Positions 25,758 through 33,795 of a stretch of 64,000 nt of DNA are shown here, one piece after another (the first letter of the stretch is position 1; every line of letters starts with the position of its first letter). Under the pieces are notes generated by a model. That model was given only the letters and a program-made list of their open reading frames with translations. It searched no databases and was not told the origin of the DNA. The DNA lies in NCBI RefSeq assembly GCF_004297265.1, contig NZ_SCUT01000003.1:124001-188000 (forward strand). The letters are read 5' to 3'. Position numbers and translations under genes: made by a program. This DNA comes from Reyranella sp. (GTDB taxonomy: Bacteria; Pseudomonadota; Alphaproteobacteria; Reyranellales; Reyranellaceae).

Positions 25758-26999
25758 TCAGCGCGGGCGCTTCATCTTGCAGGTGTTCGGCTGGTCGACG
25801 TCCTTGGCGAGCACGGTCGCCGCGGTCGCCCAGCCGAGGCCGGTGTTTTCGGCGTCATACTTCACGCCCTTCTTGAAGCTACCGACGAAGTACTCGCTGA
25901 TGAGCTGATGGTCGTCCTTGCGCATCGTCGTCTCGAAACCCAGGAAATCCCGGATCGTCATGCCTTCCAGCGCAAAAGCGATCTTGGTGGCGTCGACGGC
26001 GCCGGCCTTGTTCACCGCCGCCTGGAGATACTCGAAGATCGTACGGTATCCCGCGGCCGAGAAGTCGAACTTGTGCTTGTCGCGGAAGCCCTTGGTGAAT
26101 TCCTCGGCCTCCTTGTTGCCGAGTTCCGGCGCCACGTTCTCGCCGAAGGACATGACCGACAGCACGCGGCCGTCGCCGCCCGCGCCGATCGCCGTCGGGC
26201 CGCCAGCCAGGTGGGCGTAGAAAGTGTAGTAGCGCAGGTCGGCGCCGGCATCGATACCAGCCTTGATCAGCAGGTTCATGTCGGGGCCCCAGTTGCCCGT
26301 CATCAGCGCCTGCGCGCCCGATGCCTTGATCTTCGTGATGTAGGGCGAGAAGTCCTTGATCTTGCCGAGCGGGATGAGTTCGTCGCCGACGATCTGCACG
26401 TCCGGCCGAAGCTTGGCGAGGTAGGTCCTGAGCTCGCGCTGCACGGACTGTCCGAACAGGTAGTCCTGGTTGATGAGATAGACCTTGGTCGTTTCCTTCG
26501 GCAGGGCGCGGACCATCACCTCGGCCTTCATCGCGGCATGGAGGTCGAAGCGGAAGTGCCAGAAGCTGCACTGCTCGTTGGTCAGCTCCGGCGCCACCGC
26601 ACCGCAGTTCAGATAGATGATGCGGTTGTCGGGGTTGCGATCGTTGTGCTTGTTCACGCCGTCGATCAGGGCGGCGGCGATGTTGGAGCCGCTGCACTGC
26701 ATGATGAACGGCATGTTCTGGTCGGTCGCGCTCTTCAGCGCGATCAGCGCATCCGATGGTTGCGACTTGTTATCGAACGGCACGAGCTCGAACTTCTTGC
26801 CGAGCGCGCCGCCCTTGGCGTTGATGAAGTCGATAATGTACTGCATCTGCTTCAGGTTCGCGTCGCCCACCTGGGCGAAGGGACCCGAGAGCGGATCGGT
26901 ATAGGCGACCTTGATCGTCTGCTGCGCCGAGGCGCCGCCCATGCCGGCGATCGCCAGCACCAGGCCAAGAAGAATGGAAATGCCGCTGCGTGCGCGCAT
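25758..26999 (-). CDS. ABC transporter substrate-binding protein (LivK-like)
   Basis: The 413-residue protein has a signal peptide (LLGLVLAIAGMGGASA, cleavage before QQTI) and a type I periplasmic binding fold: IKVAYTDPLSGPFAQVGDAN, NAKGGALGKKFELVPFDNKS and YLINQDYLFGQSVQRELRTY. It differs in the ligand region from true leucine receptors and belongs to the large set that binds amino acids, amides, aromatic acids or short acyls, so the ligand is unknown. It is the first structural gene of the liv operon, 107 bases downstream of a TetR gene. Confidence 0.92.
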   Translation of the reverse strand: MRARSGISILLGLVLAIAGMGGASAQQTIKVAYTDPLSGPFAQVGDANLKQMQYIIDFINAKGGALGKKFELVPFDNKSQPSDALIALKSATDQNMPFIMQCSGSNIAAALIDGVNKHNDRNPDNRIIYLNCGAVAPELTNEQCSFWHFRFDLHAAMKAEVMVRALPKETTKVYLINQDYLFGQSVQRELRTYLAKLRPDVQIVGDELIPLGKIKDFSPYITKIKASGAQALMTGNWGPDMNLLIKAGIDAGADLRYYTFYAHLAGGPTAIGAGGDGRVLSVMSFGENVAPELGNKEAEEFTKGFRDKHKFDFSAAGYRTIFEYLQAAVNKAGAVDATKIAFALEGMTIRDFLGFETTMRKDDHQLISEYFVGSFKKGVKYDAENTGLGWATAATVLAKDVDQPNTCKMKRPR

Positions 27000-27040
27000 G
27001 GTCTCGTTCCTTCCCTAGTGGTTGTTTTCTTCTTTTCTTG

Positions 27041-27063
27041 TTCATTCACTCACTAGTGAATTA
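27041..27063. promoter_or_regulatory. Candidate operator before the liv operon
   Basis: An AT-rich stretch contains the perfect 10-bp palindrome TCACTAGTGA (27050-27059), extended by flanking ATTCAC and GAATTA sequence. It lies 42-64 bases before the start codon of the substrate-binding protein gene and just after the stop of the TetR gene. A TetR dimer could bind here to control the operon. No clear -35/-10 pair was assigned. Confidence 0.45.
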
Positions 27064-27106
27064 ACGCGCACGATGCAAGTGCGACCTGCCCTCCTTTCCT
27101 TCCCGG

Positions 27107-27790
27107 CTAGCTTTTCCGGCGCGAACAGACCGACAGGAAACCGGCCGCCATGAAGGTCGCCATACGCTCCTTCACGGCGGCGTAATCGTCCGAACGGCAG
27201 AGACCGCCGGACAGCTTGTCGATGCGGCCGGTCTTGGCGAGCGTCAGCATCAGGGCGCCGGTCACGAAGTGGTAGCCCCAGAAGATGTCCTCCTCGGCAC
27301 ACTCCGGCAGGGCCTTCTTGAGCAGGCCGATCAACCGCAGCACCACCGGATCGAAATGCTCGTCCATCATCCGGGCGCCCCATTCGGGCGTGCTCGCCAC
27401 CTGGGCACCCAGCGCGCCATAGTTGCGCCAGCCCTCGCCGCCCTCCGTGTATAGATCGAGGTCGGTGTCGAGGAAGGCCCGCAGCGCCCCCTCCACCGTC
27501 GGAGAATTGCCGACCTCATTTTCATAGTCATCGAGCGCCTTCATGCGCCGCTGGCTCGTCACTACCGCCCGCCGCGCGAATACGTCCTCGAAGAGCTTCT
27601 TCTTGTCTTCGAAGTAGTAGTTGATCAGCGTGTGGTGCACGCCGACGGTCTTGGCCACGTCCTTCAGCGTGACGCCGTAGAAGCCATGCTGTGAGAACAG
27701 GTACTCGGCGGTGTCGAGAATCTGATCCATCGTCGCCGCGCGCTGCTCGGCCTTCGCCGAACTCTTGCGCCGATATTTCACTGCTGTAGC
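27107..27790 (-). CDS. TetR/AcrR family regulator
   Basis: The 227-residue protein has a TetR DNA-binding domain near the N terminus (ATMDQILDTAEYLFSQHGF, then TLKDVAKTVGVHHTLINYYF). The C-terminal part is a larger ligand domain with DEHFDPVVLRLIGLLKKALP. The start was placed at TTG 27790, with AAAGG seven bases upstream; GTG 27781 is an alternative. The frame continues upstream to 27907 without homology. It lies directly ahead of the liv-type transporter operon on the same strand, and the palindrome at 27041-27063 lies between them, so it probably regulates that operon. Confidence 0.85.
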   Translation of the reverse strand, partial: ATAVKYRRKSSAKAEQRAATMDQILDTAEYLFSQHGFYGVTLKDVAKTVGVHHTLINYYFEDKKKLFEDVFARRAVVTSQRRMKALDDYENEVGNSPTVEGALRAFLDTDLDLYTEGGEGWRNYGALGAQVASTPEWGARMMDEHFDPVVLRLIGLLKKALPECAEEDIFWGYHFVTGALMLTLAKTGRIDKLSGGLCRSDDYAAVKERMATFMAAGFLSVCSRRKS

Positions 27791-27917
27791 CAAACTGAAG
27801 CCTTTCGATCGGTCGCCGGGTAGACCTCCACGGCGAACGCCCCCCGGTTCAACGCCCTGTGAAGCAAGGATAGACCGTTCGGCGGCGCCCCGCACAGCAC
27901 CGGACAAAAACGTGGAA

Positions 27918-28853
27918 TCAGGCCGGCTTGAGCAGTCGTACGGCCTCGGTCGAAAGACGGATCGACACGGGCAAGGTCAGCGCGTCGTCACCATCGATCT
28001 GGACAGGCTGGCGGCGCCGTTCGCCGGCGTCGTTCAGGACGGAGATCCGAACCTCACGGCCCGCGACGACATGATAGCCCGGCGTTCGCGGCAACGCATC
28101 CAGCAAGAGGGCCGCGCCGAAGCGCAGGGCGTGCATCCAGCCCCAGCGTTCGAACAGGCAGACATGCAGCAGTGGGTCATCGAGCGACGCCTCCGGCGCC
28201 ACGACATAGGGGCCGGCATAGTGACGGGCGTGAGTCACGATCACCGACGCCGCCTCGTGAGCAACGCCGTCGATCTCGACGGCGTAGCGCACCGGCCGAT
28301 AGCGCCTGGCCTCGATCAGCGAGCGCCAGACATAGGCGATCTTTCCCCAGCGGCGCTTCAGGGGCGCACTGACACCCGCCACCACCTTGGCATCGAAGCC
28401 GGCGCCGGCCATCAGGGAGAAGCAACGGGCAAGCCCGCTTCCGCTGGCCCGGCCCGGATGCATGAGAATTTCGCGGCCGTCCGTGATCGCCTCTGCGAGC
28501 GCCGATGCGGTGGAACCCAATCCCAGTTCGTGCGCCAGCACGTTGGCGGTGCCCAGCGGCACGAGGGCGAGCGGCGGCGCCGTGGCGGCGCGGGCGGCAA
28601 GCCCGTTCACCACCTCGTTGATCGTCCCGTCGCCACCGGCAACCGCGATCACGCCGTAGCGTCCGGCATCGCACGTTTCGGCCAGACGGCGCGCATCGCC
28701 CGAGGCTGCCGTCTCCATCACATCGACCGTCCAGCCGAGGGCTCTGACGAGGCGCACGACCTCGTCGACCAGCCCGCGCCGGCGGCGGCCGGCCGTCGGA
28801 TTGAAAATGAGGAGCACCGATTTCGCCGGTCCGGCGGCCGAGGCGAATGTCAT
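27918..28853 (-). CDS. Diacylglycerol kinase family lipid kinase
   Basis: The 311-residue product has the DAGK/sphingosine kinase-type catalytic domain of the YegS/DgkB group: LLIFNPTAG at 14-22, nucleotide-binding AVAGGDGTINEVVNG at 70-84, and PLGTANVLAHELG at 99-111. It probably phosphorylates diacylglycerol or a related lipid with ATP. The start at 28853 was chosen because the domain begins there; 25 more in-frame codons lie in the divergent promoter region. Divergence from a PlcP-like phospholipase and glycosyltransferase suggests shared work on diacylglycerol: recycling it to phosphatidate while the others make or consume it. Confidence 0.88.
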   Translation of the reverse strand: MTFASAAGPAKSVLLIFNPTAGRRRRGLVDEVVRLVRALGWTVDVMETAASGDARRLAETCDAGRYGVIAVAGGDGTINEVVNGLAARAATAPPLALVPLGTANVLAHELGLGSTASALAEAITDGREILMHPGRASGSGLARCFSLMAGAGFDAKVVAGVSAPLKRRWGKIAYVWRSLIEARRYRPVRYAVEIDGVAHEAASVIVTHARHYAGPYVVAPEASLDDPLLHVCLFERWGWMHALRFGAALLLDALPRTPGYHVVAGREVRISVLNDAGERRRQPVQIDGDDALTLPVSIRLSTEAVRLLKPA

Positions 28854-28864
28854 CGAACAGTCAC
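28847..28864 (+). promoter_or_regulatory. Weak Pho-box-like direct repeat
   Basis: ATGTCAT, four bases, CAGTCAC matches the PhoB consensus CTGTCAT-N4-CTGTCAT at 11 of 14 positions and faces the PlcP-like gene, 113 bases from its start. It overlaps the start codon of the divergent lipid kinase gene. No good -10 follows at the expected distance, so this is only suggestive. The rest of the 28854-28977 gap is AT-richer than its surroundings, as expected for a divergent promoter. Confidence 0.3.
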
Positions 28865-28977
28865 AACCGATACACCTCCACGCAACGGCTCCCATACACA
28901 ATCCAATGCGTACCCTGCAATCGCGCACAACATATTTTGTGTCGGTCGACCATTATCCACATGACCGTGCCTTCCAC

Positions 28978-29790
28978 ATGACACTTCACGAACGCCACCA
29001 GCCAGCCCGCCACAGGGCAATCTTCCTGTCCGACATCCATCTCGGTACGCGCGGCTGTCAGGCCGAGTTGTTGCTCGACTTCCTCAGGAAGAACGAAAGC
29101 GAGCATCTCTATCTGGTCGGCGACATCGTCGACGGCTGGCGGCTCAAGCGCTGGTGGTACTGGCCGCAGGCGCACAACGATGTCGTGCAGAAGATCATGC
29201 GCAAGGCCCGTAAGGGCACCAACGTGGTCTACATCCCCGGCAATCACGACGAGGCGGCGAGGCAATATTGCCAGCTCACCTTCGGCGACGTGCGCGTCGA
29301 GGACGAGGCGATTCACGAGACACCCGAAGGCAAGAAGCTGCTGGTCATCCACGGCGACCAGTTCGACGGCATCGTGCGCTACGCCCGCTGGCTCGCCATC
29401 CTGGGCGACTGGGCCTATGCCGCGGCGCTGCGGCTCAACACGATCTTCAACTGGGGACGCCGCAAGCTCGGCCTGCCCTACTGGTCGCTCTCGGCCTTCC
29501 TGAAGCACCGTGTCAAGAACGCCGTGCAATTCATCAACGACTACGAGAACGCGGTCGCGAGCGAGGCCCGGCGCCGCGGCGTCGACGGCGTGGTGTGCGG
29601 CCACATCCATCATGCCGAGATGCGCATGATCGACGGCGTGCTCTACTGCAACGACGGCGACTGGGTCGAAAGCTGCACGGCGCTGGTCGAGGATTTCGAC
29701 GGCCGCCTGCGCATCGTCCACTGGGCGGACGAGGTGGCCCGTCGTTCGTCCCGACTTCCCTTGTCTCACGTTCAACTGGCCGCGGAGTAG
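28978..29790 (+). CDS. Metallophosphoesterase, PlcP/LpxH-like (COG2908)
   Basis: The 270-residue protein carries the full dinuclear metal set: SDIHLG at 18-23, GDIVDGW at 48-54, GNHDE at 88-92, HGDQFD at 125-130 and GHIHHAE at 208-214. By family it is annotated as UDP-2,3-diacylglucosamine diphosphatase. The S. meliloti phospholipase PlcP, which frees diacylglycerol from phospholipids under phosphate starvation, belongs to the same group and is often encoded beside a glycosyltransferase, as here. PlcP function is therefore the better guess; LpxH is the alternative. ATG 28978 directly precedes the domain; no signal peptide is seen. Confidence 0.82.
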   Translation: MTLHERHQPARHRAIFLSDIHLGTRGCQAELLLDFLRKNESEHLYLVGDIVDGWRLKRWWYWPQAHNDVVQKIMRKARKGTNVVYIPGNHDEAARQYCQLTFGDVRVEDEAIHETPEGKKLLVIHGDQFDGIVRYARWLAILGDWAYAAALRLNTIFNWGRRKLGLPYWSLSAFLKHRVKNAVQFINDYENAVASEARRRGVDGVVCGHIHHAEMRMIDGVLYCNDGDWVESCTALVEDFDGRLRIVHWADEVARRSSRLPLSHVQLAAE

Positions 29791-29793
29791 CCA

Positions 29794-30846
29794 TTGCGCA
29801 TTGCCATCGTCACCGATGCCTGGCGACCCCAGATCAACGGCGTCGTCCGCACGCTCGAAATCGTATCGCGCATACTCCGCGCCGCCGGCCACGAGGTCGA
29901 GGTGTTCGGCCCCGACCGCTTCCGCACCGTGCCCTGCCCGACCTATCCCGAGATAAGGCTCTCGCTGTTTCCCTCGTCGCGGCTCAGCCACATGCTCAAG
30001 CTGTTCGCCCCCGATGCCATCCACCTCGTCACCGAGGGACCGCTCGGCTGGGCGGCGCGGGGCTTTTGCCGACGTCGCGGCATTCCCTTCACGACCGCCT
30101 ACCACACGCGCTTCCCCGAATATGTGCGCGCGCGCATCTTCGCGCCGCTCTCGTGGAGCTACGCCTTCGTGCGCCGCTTCCACGCGCCATCCTCGGCGGT
30201 GCTGGTCGTATCGCCGGCGATCCGCGACGAGCTGGCCGAACGCGGCTTCAAGAATCTCGTGCCGTGGTCGCGCGGCGTCGATATCACCGCCTTCAAGCCG
30301 CAGCCGCGCGAGCAATTCGAGGAGCCGCGGCCGATCTGGCTCTATGCCGGCCGCGTCGCCATCGAAAAGAACATCAAGGCGTTCCTCGATCTCGACCTTC
30401 CCGGCACCAAGTGGGTGGTGGGTGGTGGTCCGCAGCTCAAGTCGCTGCAGCGCCGCTATGCGAACGCGCATTTCTTCGGTTCGGTCGACACCGATGAACT
30501 TTCGTATCGTTATTCACAGGCCGACTGCTTCGTCTTCCCGAGCGTCACCGACACGTTCGGCCTGGTCATGGTCGAGGCTCTGGCTTCGGGCGTACCGGTC
30601 GCCGGCTATCCCGTGCCGGGACCGCTCGACGTCGTGACCGACCCCAGAGTGGGCGCCCTCGACAAGGACCTGCGCACCGCCTGCCTGGCCGCGTTCCCGC
30701 GCGATCCCGAGGATTGCCGCCGCCATGCGGAAACCTTCACCTGGCAGCGCTGCGCCCAGCAGTTCGCGGACACGCTGAAGGTCATTCCCCGCAGCCATTG
30801 GCAGCCCTTGCCCAATCGCGTCCTGCCCGACGCCGCCGCGCCCTAG
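29794..30846 (+). CDS. GT4 family glycosyltransferase
   Basis: The 350-residue GT-B protein opens with IAIVTDAWRPQINGVVRTL, the N-terminal acceptor-domain signature of GT4 enzymes. It has the donor-site block FVFPSVTDTFGLVMVEALAS with the conserved E-x7-E-type acidic pair, and LYAGRVAIEKN. The TTG start at 29794 lies three bases after the phosphoesterase stop, so the genes are translationally linked. In several alphaproteobacteria a glycosyltransferase beside plcP (Agt) makes glycolipids from diacylglycerol under phosphate limitation. That role is inferred here; the donor sugar and acceptor are not shown by the sequence. Confidence 0.85.
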   Translation: MRIAIVTDAWRPQINGVVRTLEIVSRILRAAGHEVEVFGPDRFRTVPCPTYPEIRLSLFPSSRLSHMLKLFAPDAIHLVTEGPLGWAARGFCRRRGIPFTTAYHTRFPEYVRARIFAPLSWSYAFVRRFHAPSSAVLVVSPAIRDELAERGFKNLVPWSRGVDITAFKPQPREQFEEPRPIWLYAGRVAIEKNIKAFLDLDLPGTKWVVGGGPQLKSLQRRYANAHFFGSVDTDELSYRYSQADCFVFPSVTDTFGLVMVEALASGVPVAGYPVPGPLDVVTDPRVGALDKDLRTACLAAFPRDPEDCRRHAETFTWQRCAQQFADTLKVIPRSHWQPLPNRVLPDAAAP

Positions 30847-30935
30847 CGACACACGAGGCTCCCTCTCATTGTGGGTTGCAGCCCACCCCCGGGGGAGGGT
30901 AGATGCGGCGTCCGTATTCCTGAAGGCAGACCGGC

Positions 30936-31196
30936 ATGGCCATCCAGTACTTCGCCAAGGTGACCGCATCCGACCATGAGGTGCTGCAGCGCACCGTGAA
31001 GCACTATCCGCTCAGCTCCTATGCCGACTGGCATATGAAGGAGATGAGCCGCATGGCCGACTGGCGCAGCCGCCGCCATGCCATCAAGATGGTGCCCGTG
31101 ACGCCGGATGAGTTCGAAGCCTACTGCAAGAAGAAGGGCGTCCCGAGCGACATCATCACCTTCAAGGCCTTCGTCTGCGAGAAGGGCGGCGGCTGA
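30936..31196 (+). CDS. Hypothetical protein, 86 aa
   Basis: The family was not recognised. The protein is small, soluble and basic, rich in Lys, His, Met and Trp (YPLSSYADWHMKEMSRMADW), with two Cys near the C terminus (EAYCKKKG and AFVCEKGGG). It has no signal peptide or membrane segment. It starts with ATG after a gap that holds a short GC-rich hairpin (about 30875-30897). Codon use is that of neighbouring genes, which supports a real product. Confidence 0.6.
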   Translation: MAIQYFAKVTASDHEVLQRTVKHYPLSSYADWHMKEMSRMADWRSRRHAIKMVPVTPDEFEAYCKKKGVPSDIITFKAFVCEKGGG

Positions 31197-31278
31197 TCCT
31201 CCTGCCGAGCACTGGCGCGTAACCGGTTGAAGTCACCCGCGGCCTGCCTACGTTGAGGGCAGCCCGCAGGAGACTTCC

Positions 31279-31665
31279 ATGCCAGCCCTCAATCACCTGA
31301 TCGTCCATGTGAAGGACAAGGATGCATCGGCCGAATTCCTGGCCGGTATCCTGGGCATCGAGGCCGGCCCGCAATGGGGCCCGTTCCGCCCGGTGCAGAT
31401 GTCGAACGGCGTCACGCTCGATTTCATCGGCACGCCCAATCCCAGCACGACGCACTACGCCTTCCTCGTCGATGACCAGGAATTCGACGCCTCGTTCGAC
31501 AGGATTCAGAAGGCCGGCATCCCCTACTACGCCCACCCCAGCAAGAACGGGCGCGGCGAGATCAACCACCTCTACGGCGGCCGTGGCGTCTACTTCGAGG
31601 ATCCCAATGGCCACCTGCTCGAACTGATTACCAAGCCCTACGGCGATCACCCGGGTCAGGACTGA
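31279..31665 (+). CDS. VOC family (glyoxalase/dioxygenase-like) protein
   Basis: The 128-residue protein has one vicinal-oxygen-chelate domain pair: LNHLIVHVKDKDASAEFLAG at the N terminus with a likely metal-binding His (H6), a second His in NPSTTHYAFLVD, and GRGVYFEDPNGHLLELITKP with the C-terminal Glu. VOC proteins include glyoxalases, fosfomycin-resistance enzymes and extradiol dioxygenases; the substrate is unclear. It lies 13 bases ahead of the RidA-like gene on the same strand. Confidence 0.85.
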   Translation: MPALNHLIVHVKDKDASAEFLAGILGIEAGPQWGPFRPVQMSNGVTLDFIGTPNPSTTHYAFLVDDQEFDASFDRIQKAGIPYYAHPSKNGRGEINHLYGGRGVYFEDPNGHLLELITKPYGDHPGQD

Positions 31666-31678
31666 AAAGGAATCCGAC

Positions 31679-32083
31679 ATGTCAAAGCGCGAAGCCGTCT
31701 TCCCGGCGAACAACAGGCATGCGCTCTACGATACCCACAAATATTCGCCGGCCATCCGCTCCGGCGATCTCCTCTTCGTGTCGGGCCAGGTCGGCAGCCG
31801 CGACGACGGCTCGCCCGAGCCGGTGTTCGAGGACCAGGTCCGGCGCGCCTTCGCCAACCTGCACGCTGTTCTGGCGGCCGCAGGCTGTACCTTCGACGAC
31901 GTGGTGGACGTCACTTCCTTCCACACCGATCCCGAGGCGCAGTTCGAGACGATGATGAAGGTGCGCAGCGAAGAAATCGGCGAGGCGCCCTATCCGAGCT
32001 GGACCGCCGTCGGCGTCAACTGGCTCGCGGGCTTCGACTTCGAGATCAAGGTCATCGCCCGCATTCCCGCGGCGTCCGCCTAA
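31679..32083 (+). CDS. RidA/YjgF-like protein lacking the catalytic Arg
   Basis: The 134-residue product has the Rid fold: SGDLLFVSGQVGSRDDG, then QVRRAFANLHAVLAAAGCTF and VVDVTSFHTD. In imine-deaminating RidA a conserved Arg lies before the last strand, in a TPARxxVxxxxL context; here the equivalent is YPSWTAVGVNWL with no Arg. It is therefore probably one of the other Rid subgroups and may not deaminate enamines. Its stop overlaps by three bases the stop of the convergent lipoprotein gene. Confidence 0.85.
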   Translation: MSKREAVFPANNRHALYDTHKYSPAIRSGDLLFVSGQVGSRDDGSPEPVFEDQVRRAFANLHAVLAAAGCTFDDVVDVTSFHTDPEAQFETMMKVRSEEIGEAPYPSWTAVGVNWLAGFDFEIKVIARIPAASA

Positions 32084-32514
32084 TACTGCGCCGCTCGACT
32101 GCCGCTCATGACGCCCGCCTGCCCCGAGCCGGGATCGGTCTCGCGGATGGTGCAGACATACTGGCCCGGCAGCATCTGGACGTCGACATACCGGATGTTA
32201 CCGGGCGCGATGTTCATGTTTATCGCGTTGGCCGAACCGCCGCCGCGGCAGCGCATCGTATAGGGGCCGGCCGCCAGTTCGGTGCGCATCCAGGTCTGCG
32301 TGCCGAGGCGCCCGATCTCCTGGCCGTTGGCCGTGACGTTCAGCACCGGGCTCGCCGTCGAGGGATTGAAGAAATAGACCGCGCCCATGCCGGGCGGCGG
32401 CGGTGCGAACTGCTTGCCGGCAATATCCTGGCCCGGCGGCGCCATCGCCACGTTCGAGCCTTCGCAGGCCGCAAGCCCGAGCATCAGCAGCACGGCGATC
32501 GATGAAACACGCAT
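32080..32514 (-). CDS. Lipoprotein, DUF2846-like
   Basis: The 144-residue product has a lipoprotein signal with lipobox LGLAAC, and mature sequence from Cys in the form CEGSNVAMAPPGQ. The conserved part (GAVYFFNPSTASPVLNVTAN, GTQTWMRTELAAGPYTMRC) resembles DUF2846, a small beta-rich domain of unknown function found in envelope lipoproteins. The start at 32514 has GAGGAGG six bases upstream; an upstream ATG overlaps the end of the RraA-family gene. Confidence 0.75.
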   Translation of the reverse strand: MRVSSIAVLLMLGLAACEGSNVAMAPPGQDIAGKQFAPPPPGMGAVYFFNPSTASPVLNVTANGQEIGRLGTQTWMRTELAAGPYTMRCRGGGSANAINMNIAPGNIRYVDVQMLPGQYVCTIRETDPGSGQAGVMSGSRAAQY

Positions 32515-32525
32515 ATACGACCTCC

Positions 32526-33257
32526 TCACCCGCCGGCAGGCTCACCGGCCTTGATCCACGCCTGGTAAAGCTTCTTCGTCTCGTCGTTCGGCGGATAGGT
32601 GCCGGCGATCGGGTGCCCCTGGCTCACGCGGATCGCGACGAACTTCTCCAGCCGCTCCTGCTCGAAGGAATCGCGCGCCACCTCGTCGGCCAGATGCCGC
32701 GGCACGACGATGGCGCCATCCTCGTCGGCCACGATGACGTCGCCGGGATAGACCGGGACGCCGCAGATGCCGACCGGCACCTGCACCTCGACGGGCCGCA
32801 GGTTGGCCATGCTGGGTGGAGCGGCGGCGGCCGAGCAGTAGACCGGGAAGTCGAACTTGCCGATCACCGGTGAATCGCGCATCGCCCCGTCGCTCAGGAC
32901 GCCGGCCAGGCCGCGCACCTTGAGGCGCAACGCCAGAATGTCGCCCAGCGTACCGGAGCGCGTATTGCCCTCGGTGCCGATCACCAGCACCGAGCCCGGC
33001 GGCGATTCCTCGATCGCCGTGCGCTGCGCATTCGGCGGATCACTGGGGCTCGGCGCCTTGTCGATGTCCTCGCGGCTCGGAATGTAGCGCAGCGTGTAGG
33101 CCGGCCCGACGATCCGCGCCGCTGCCGGATTGAGCGGCTTCACCCCGTTCACCGCGACATTGCGAAAGCCACGCTTCAGCATCTGCATCGAGACGGTCGC
33201 CGTGCTCGCATACAGGAAGTTCCCGATCGTCTCGGCCGACAGCGGTTCAGCGGTCAT
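32526..33257 (-). CDS. RraA family protein (HMG/CHA-aldolase-like)
   Basis: The 243-residue protein has the RraA fold. The sequence EGNTRSGTLGDILALRLKVR followed by GLAGVLSDGAMRDSPVI holds the conserved Gly-rich and Asp-Arg metal/pyruvate site of class II aldolases of this family. Members cleave 4-hydroxy-4-methyl-2-oxoglutarate or oxaloacetate, or modulate RNase E; the extra N- and C-terminal segments and the catalytic DGAMRD favour an enzyme. The 33257 start follows AAGGGGAAAC. It overlaps the upstream region of the lipoprotein gene, so both may be co-transcribed. Confidence 0.88.
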   Translation of the reverse strand: MTAEPLSAETIGNFLYASTATVSMQMLKRGFRNVAVNGVKPLNPAAARIVGPAYTLRYIPSREDIDKAPSPSDPPNAQRTAIEESPPGSVLVIGTEGNTRSGTLGDILALRLKVRGLAGVLSDGAMRDSPVIGKFDFPVYCSAAAAPPSMANLRPVEVQVPVGICGVPVYPGDVIVADEDGAIVVPRHLADEVARDSFEQERLEKFVAIRVSQGHPIAGTYPPNDETKKLYQAWIKAGEPAGG

Positions 33258-33289
33258 TGGTGTTTCCCCTTGCTTCATTGGGGAAAGCC

Positions 33290-33640
33290 TCAGTCGAAGC
33301 GCCCCTCCATCTCGGGACGATACAGCGCCTCGTAAATCGTTTCGACGACAGAGTCTGTTTGAGAGAGTACGTCCCCATTCCAGAAGCGCAGGACCCTGAA
33401 GCCAGCCGAACGCAGGAAGGCATCGCGATTGGCGTCGTACGGCGCGTCGGTGACATGCTGGCTGCCGTCGAGTTCGACGATCATCGACGCTTCGAGGCAG
33501 ACGAAATCGCAGATGTAGCGACCGATCTCGTGCTGGCGGCGGAACTTGAGGCCGGCCAGTTGGCGGCGTCGGAGACGGTTCCAGAGGACTCGCTCGGGTT
33601 CGGTGGCGTTGTTGCGGAGGTCCTGGGCGTAGCTTTTCAC
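33290..33640 (-). CDS. DUF559 (very short patch repair-like) endonuclease domain protein
   Basis: The 116-residue protein has the DUF559 pattern: NNATEPERVLWNRLRRRQL at the N terminus, KFRRQHEIGRYICDFVCLEA, the acidic VELDGSQH and, near the C terminus, GFRVLRFWNGDVL. The fold is restriction-endonuclease-like, related to Vsr, with catalytic D-x-D/E residues in the middle strands. Its biological role is unknown; such genes often sit near mobile or repeated DNA, and a large palindrome lies upstream. Confidence 0.85.
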   Translation of the reverse strand: MKSYAQDLRNNATEPERVLWNRLRRRQLAGLKFRRQHEIGRYICDFVCLEASMIVELDGSQHVTDAPYDANRDAFLRSAGFRVLRFWNGDVLSQTDSVVETIYEALYRPEMEGRFD

Positions 33641-33701
33641 CTAGTCAGCAAGCCACACCGGTAGGACGAAAGTATGACGGAGAGACAATCACCAGTTGCT
33701 C

Positions 33702-33792
33702 TCCCCCTCCCTAGCCCTCCCCCGTAAGACGGGGGCGGGGACATGATTCTTATTCCCGCCCCCGTCTTACGGGGGAGGGCTAGGGAGGGGGA
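33702..33792. repeat. Large perfect palindrome, 38-bp arms
   Basis: Arms 33702-33739 and 33755-33792 are perfect reverse complements around a 15-base loop. Each arm also contains its own small hairpin (CCCCCGT, AAG, ACGGGGG). The element lies 3 bases past the xseA stop and upstream of the DUF559 gene on the same strand, so it could end xseA transcripts. A shorter sibling is at 36668-36690. Confidence 0.88.
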
Positions 33793-33795
33793 AGG

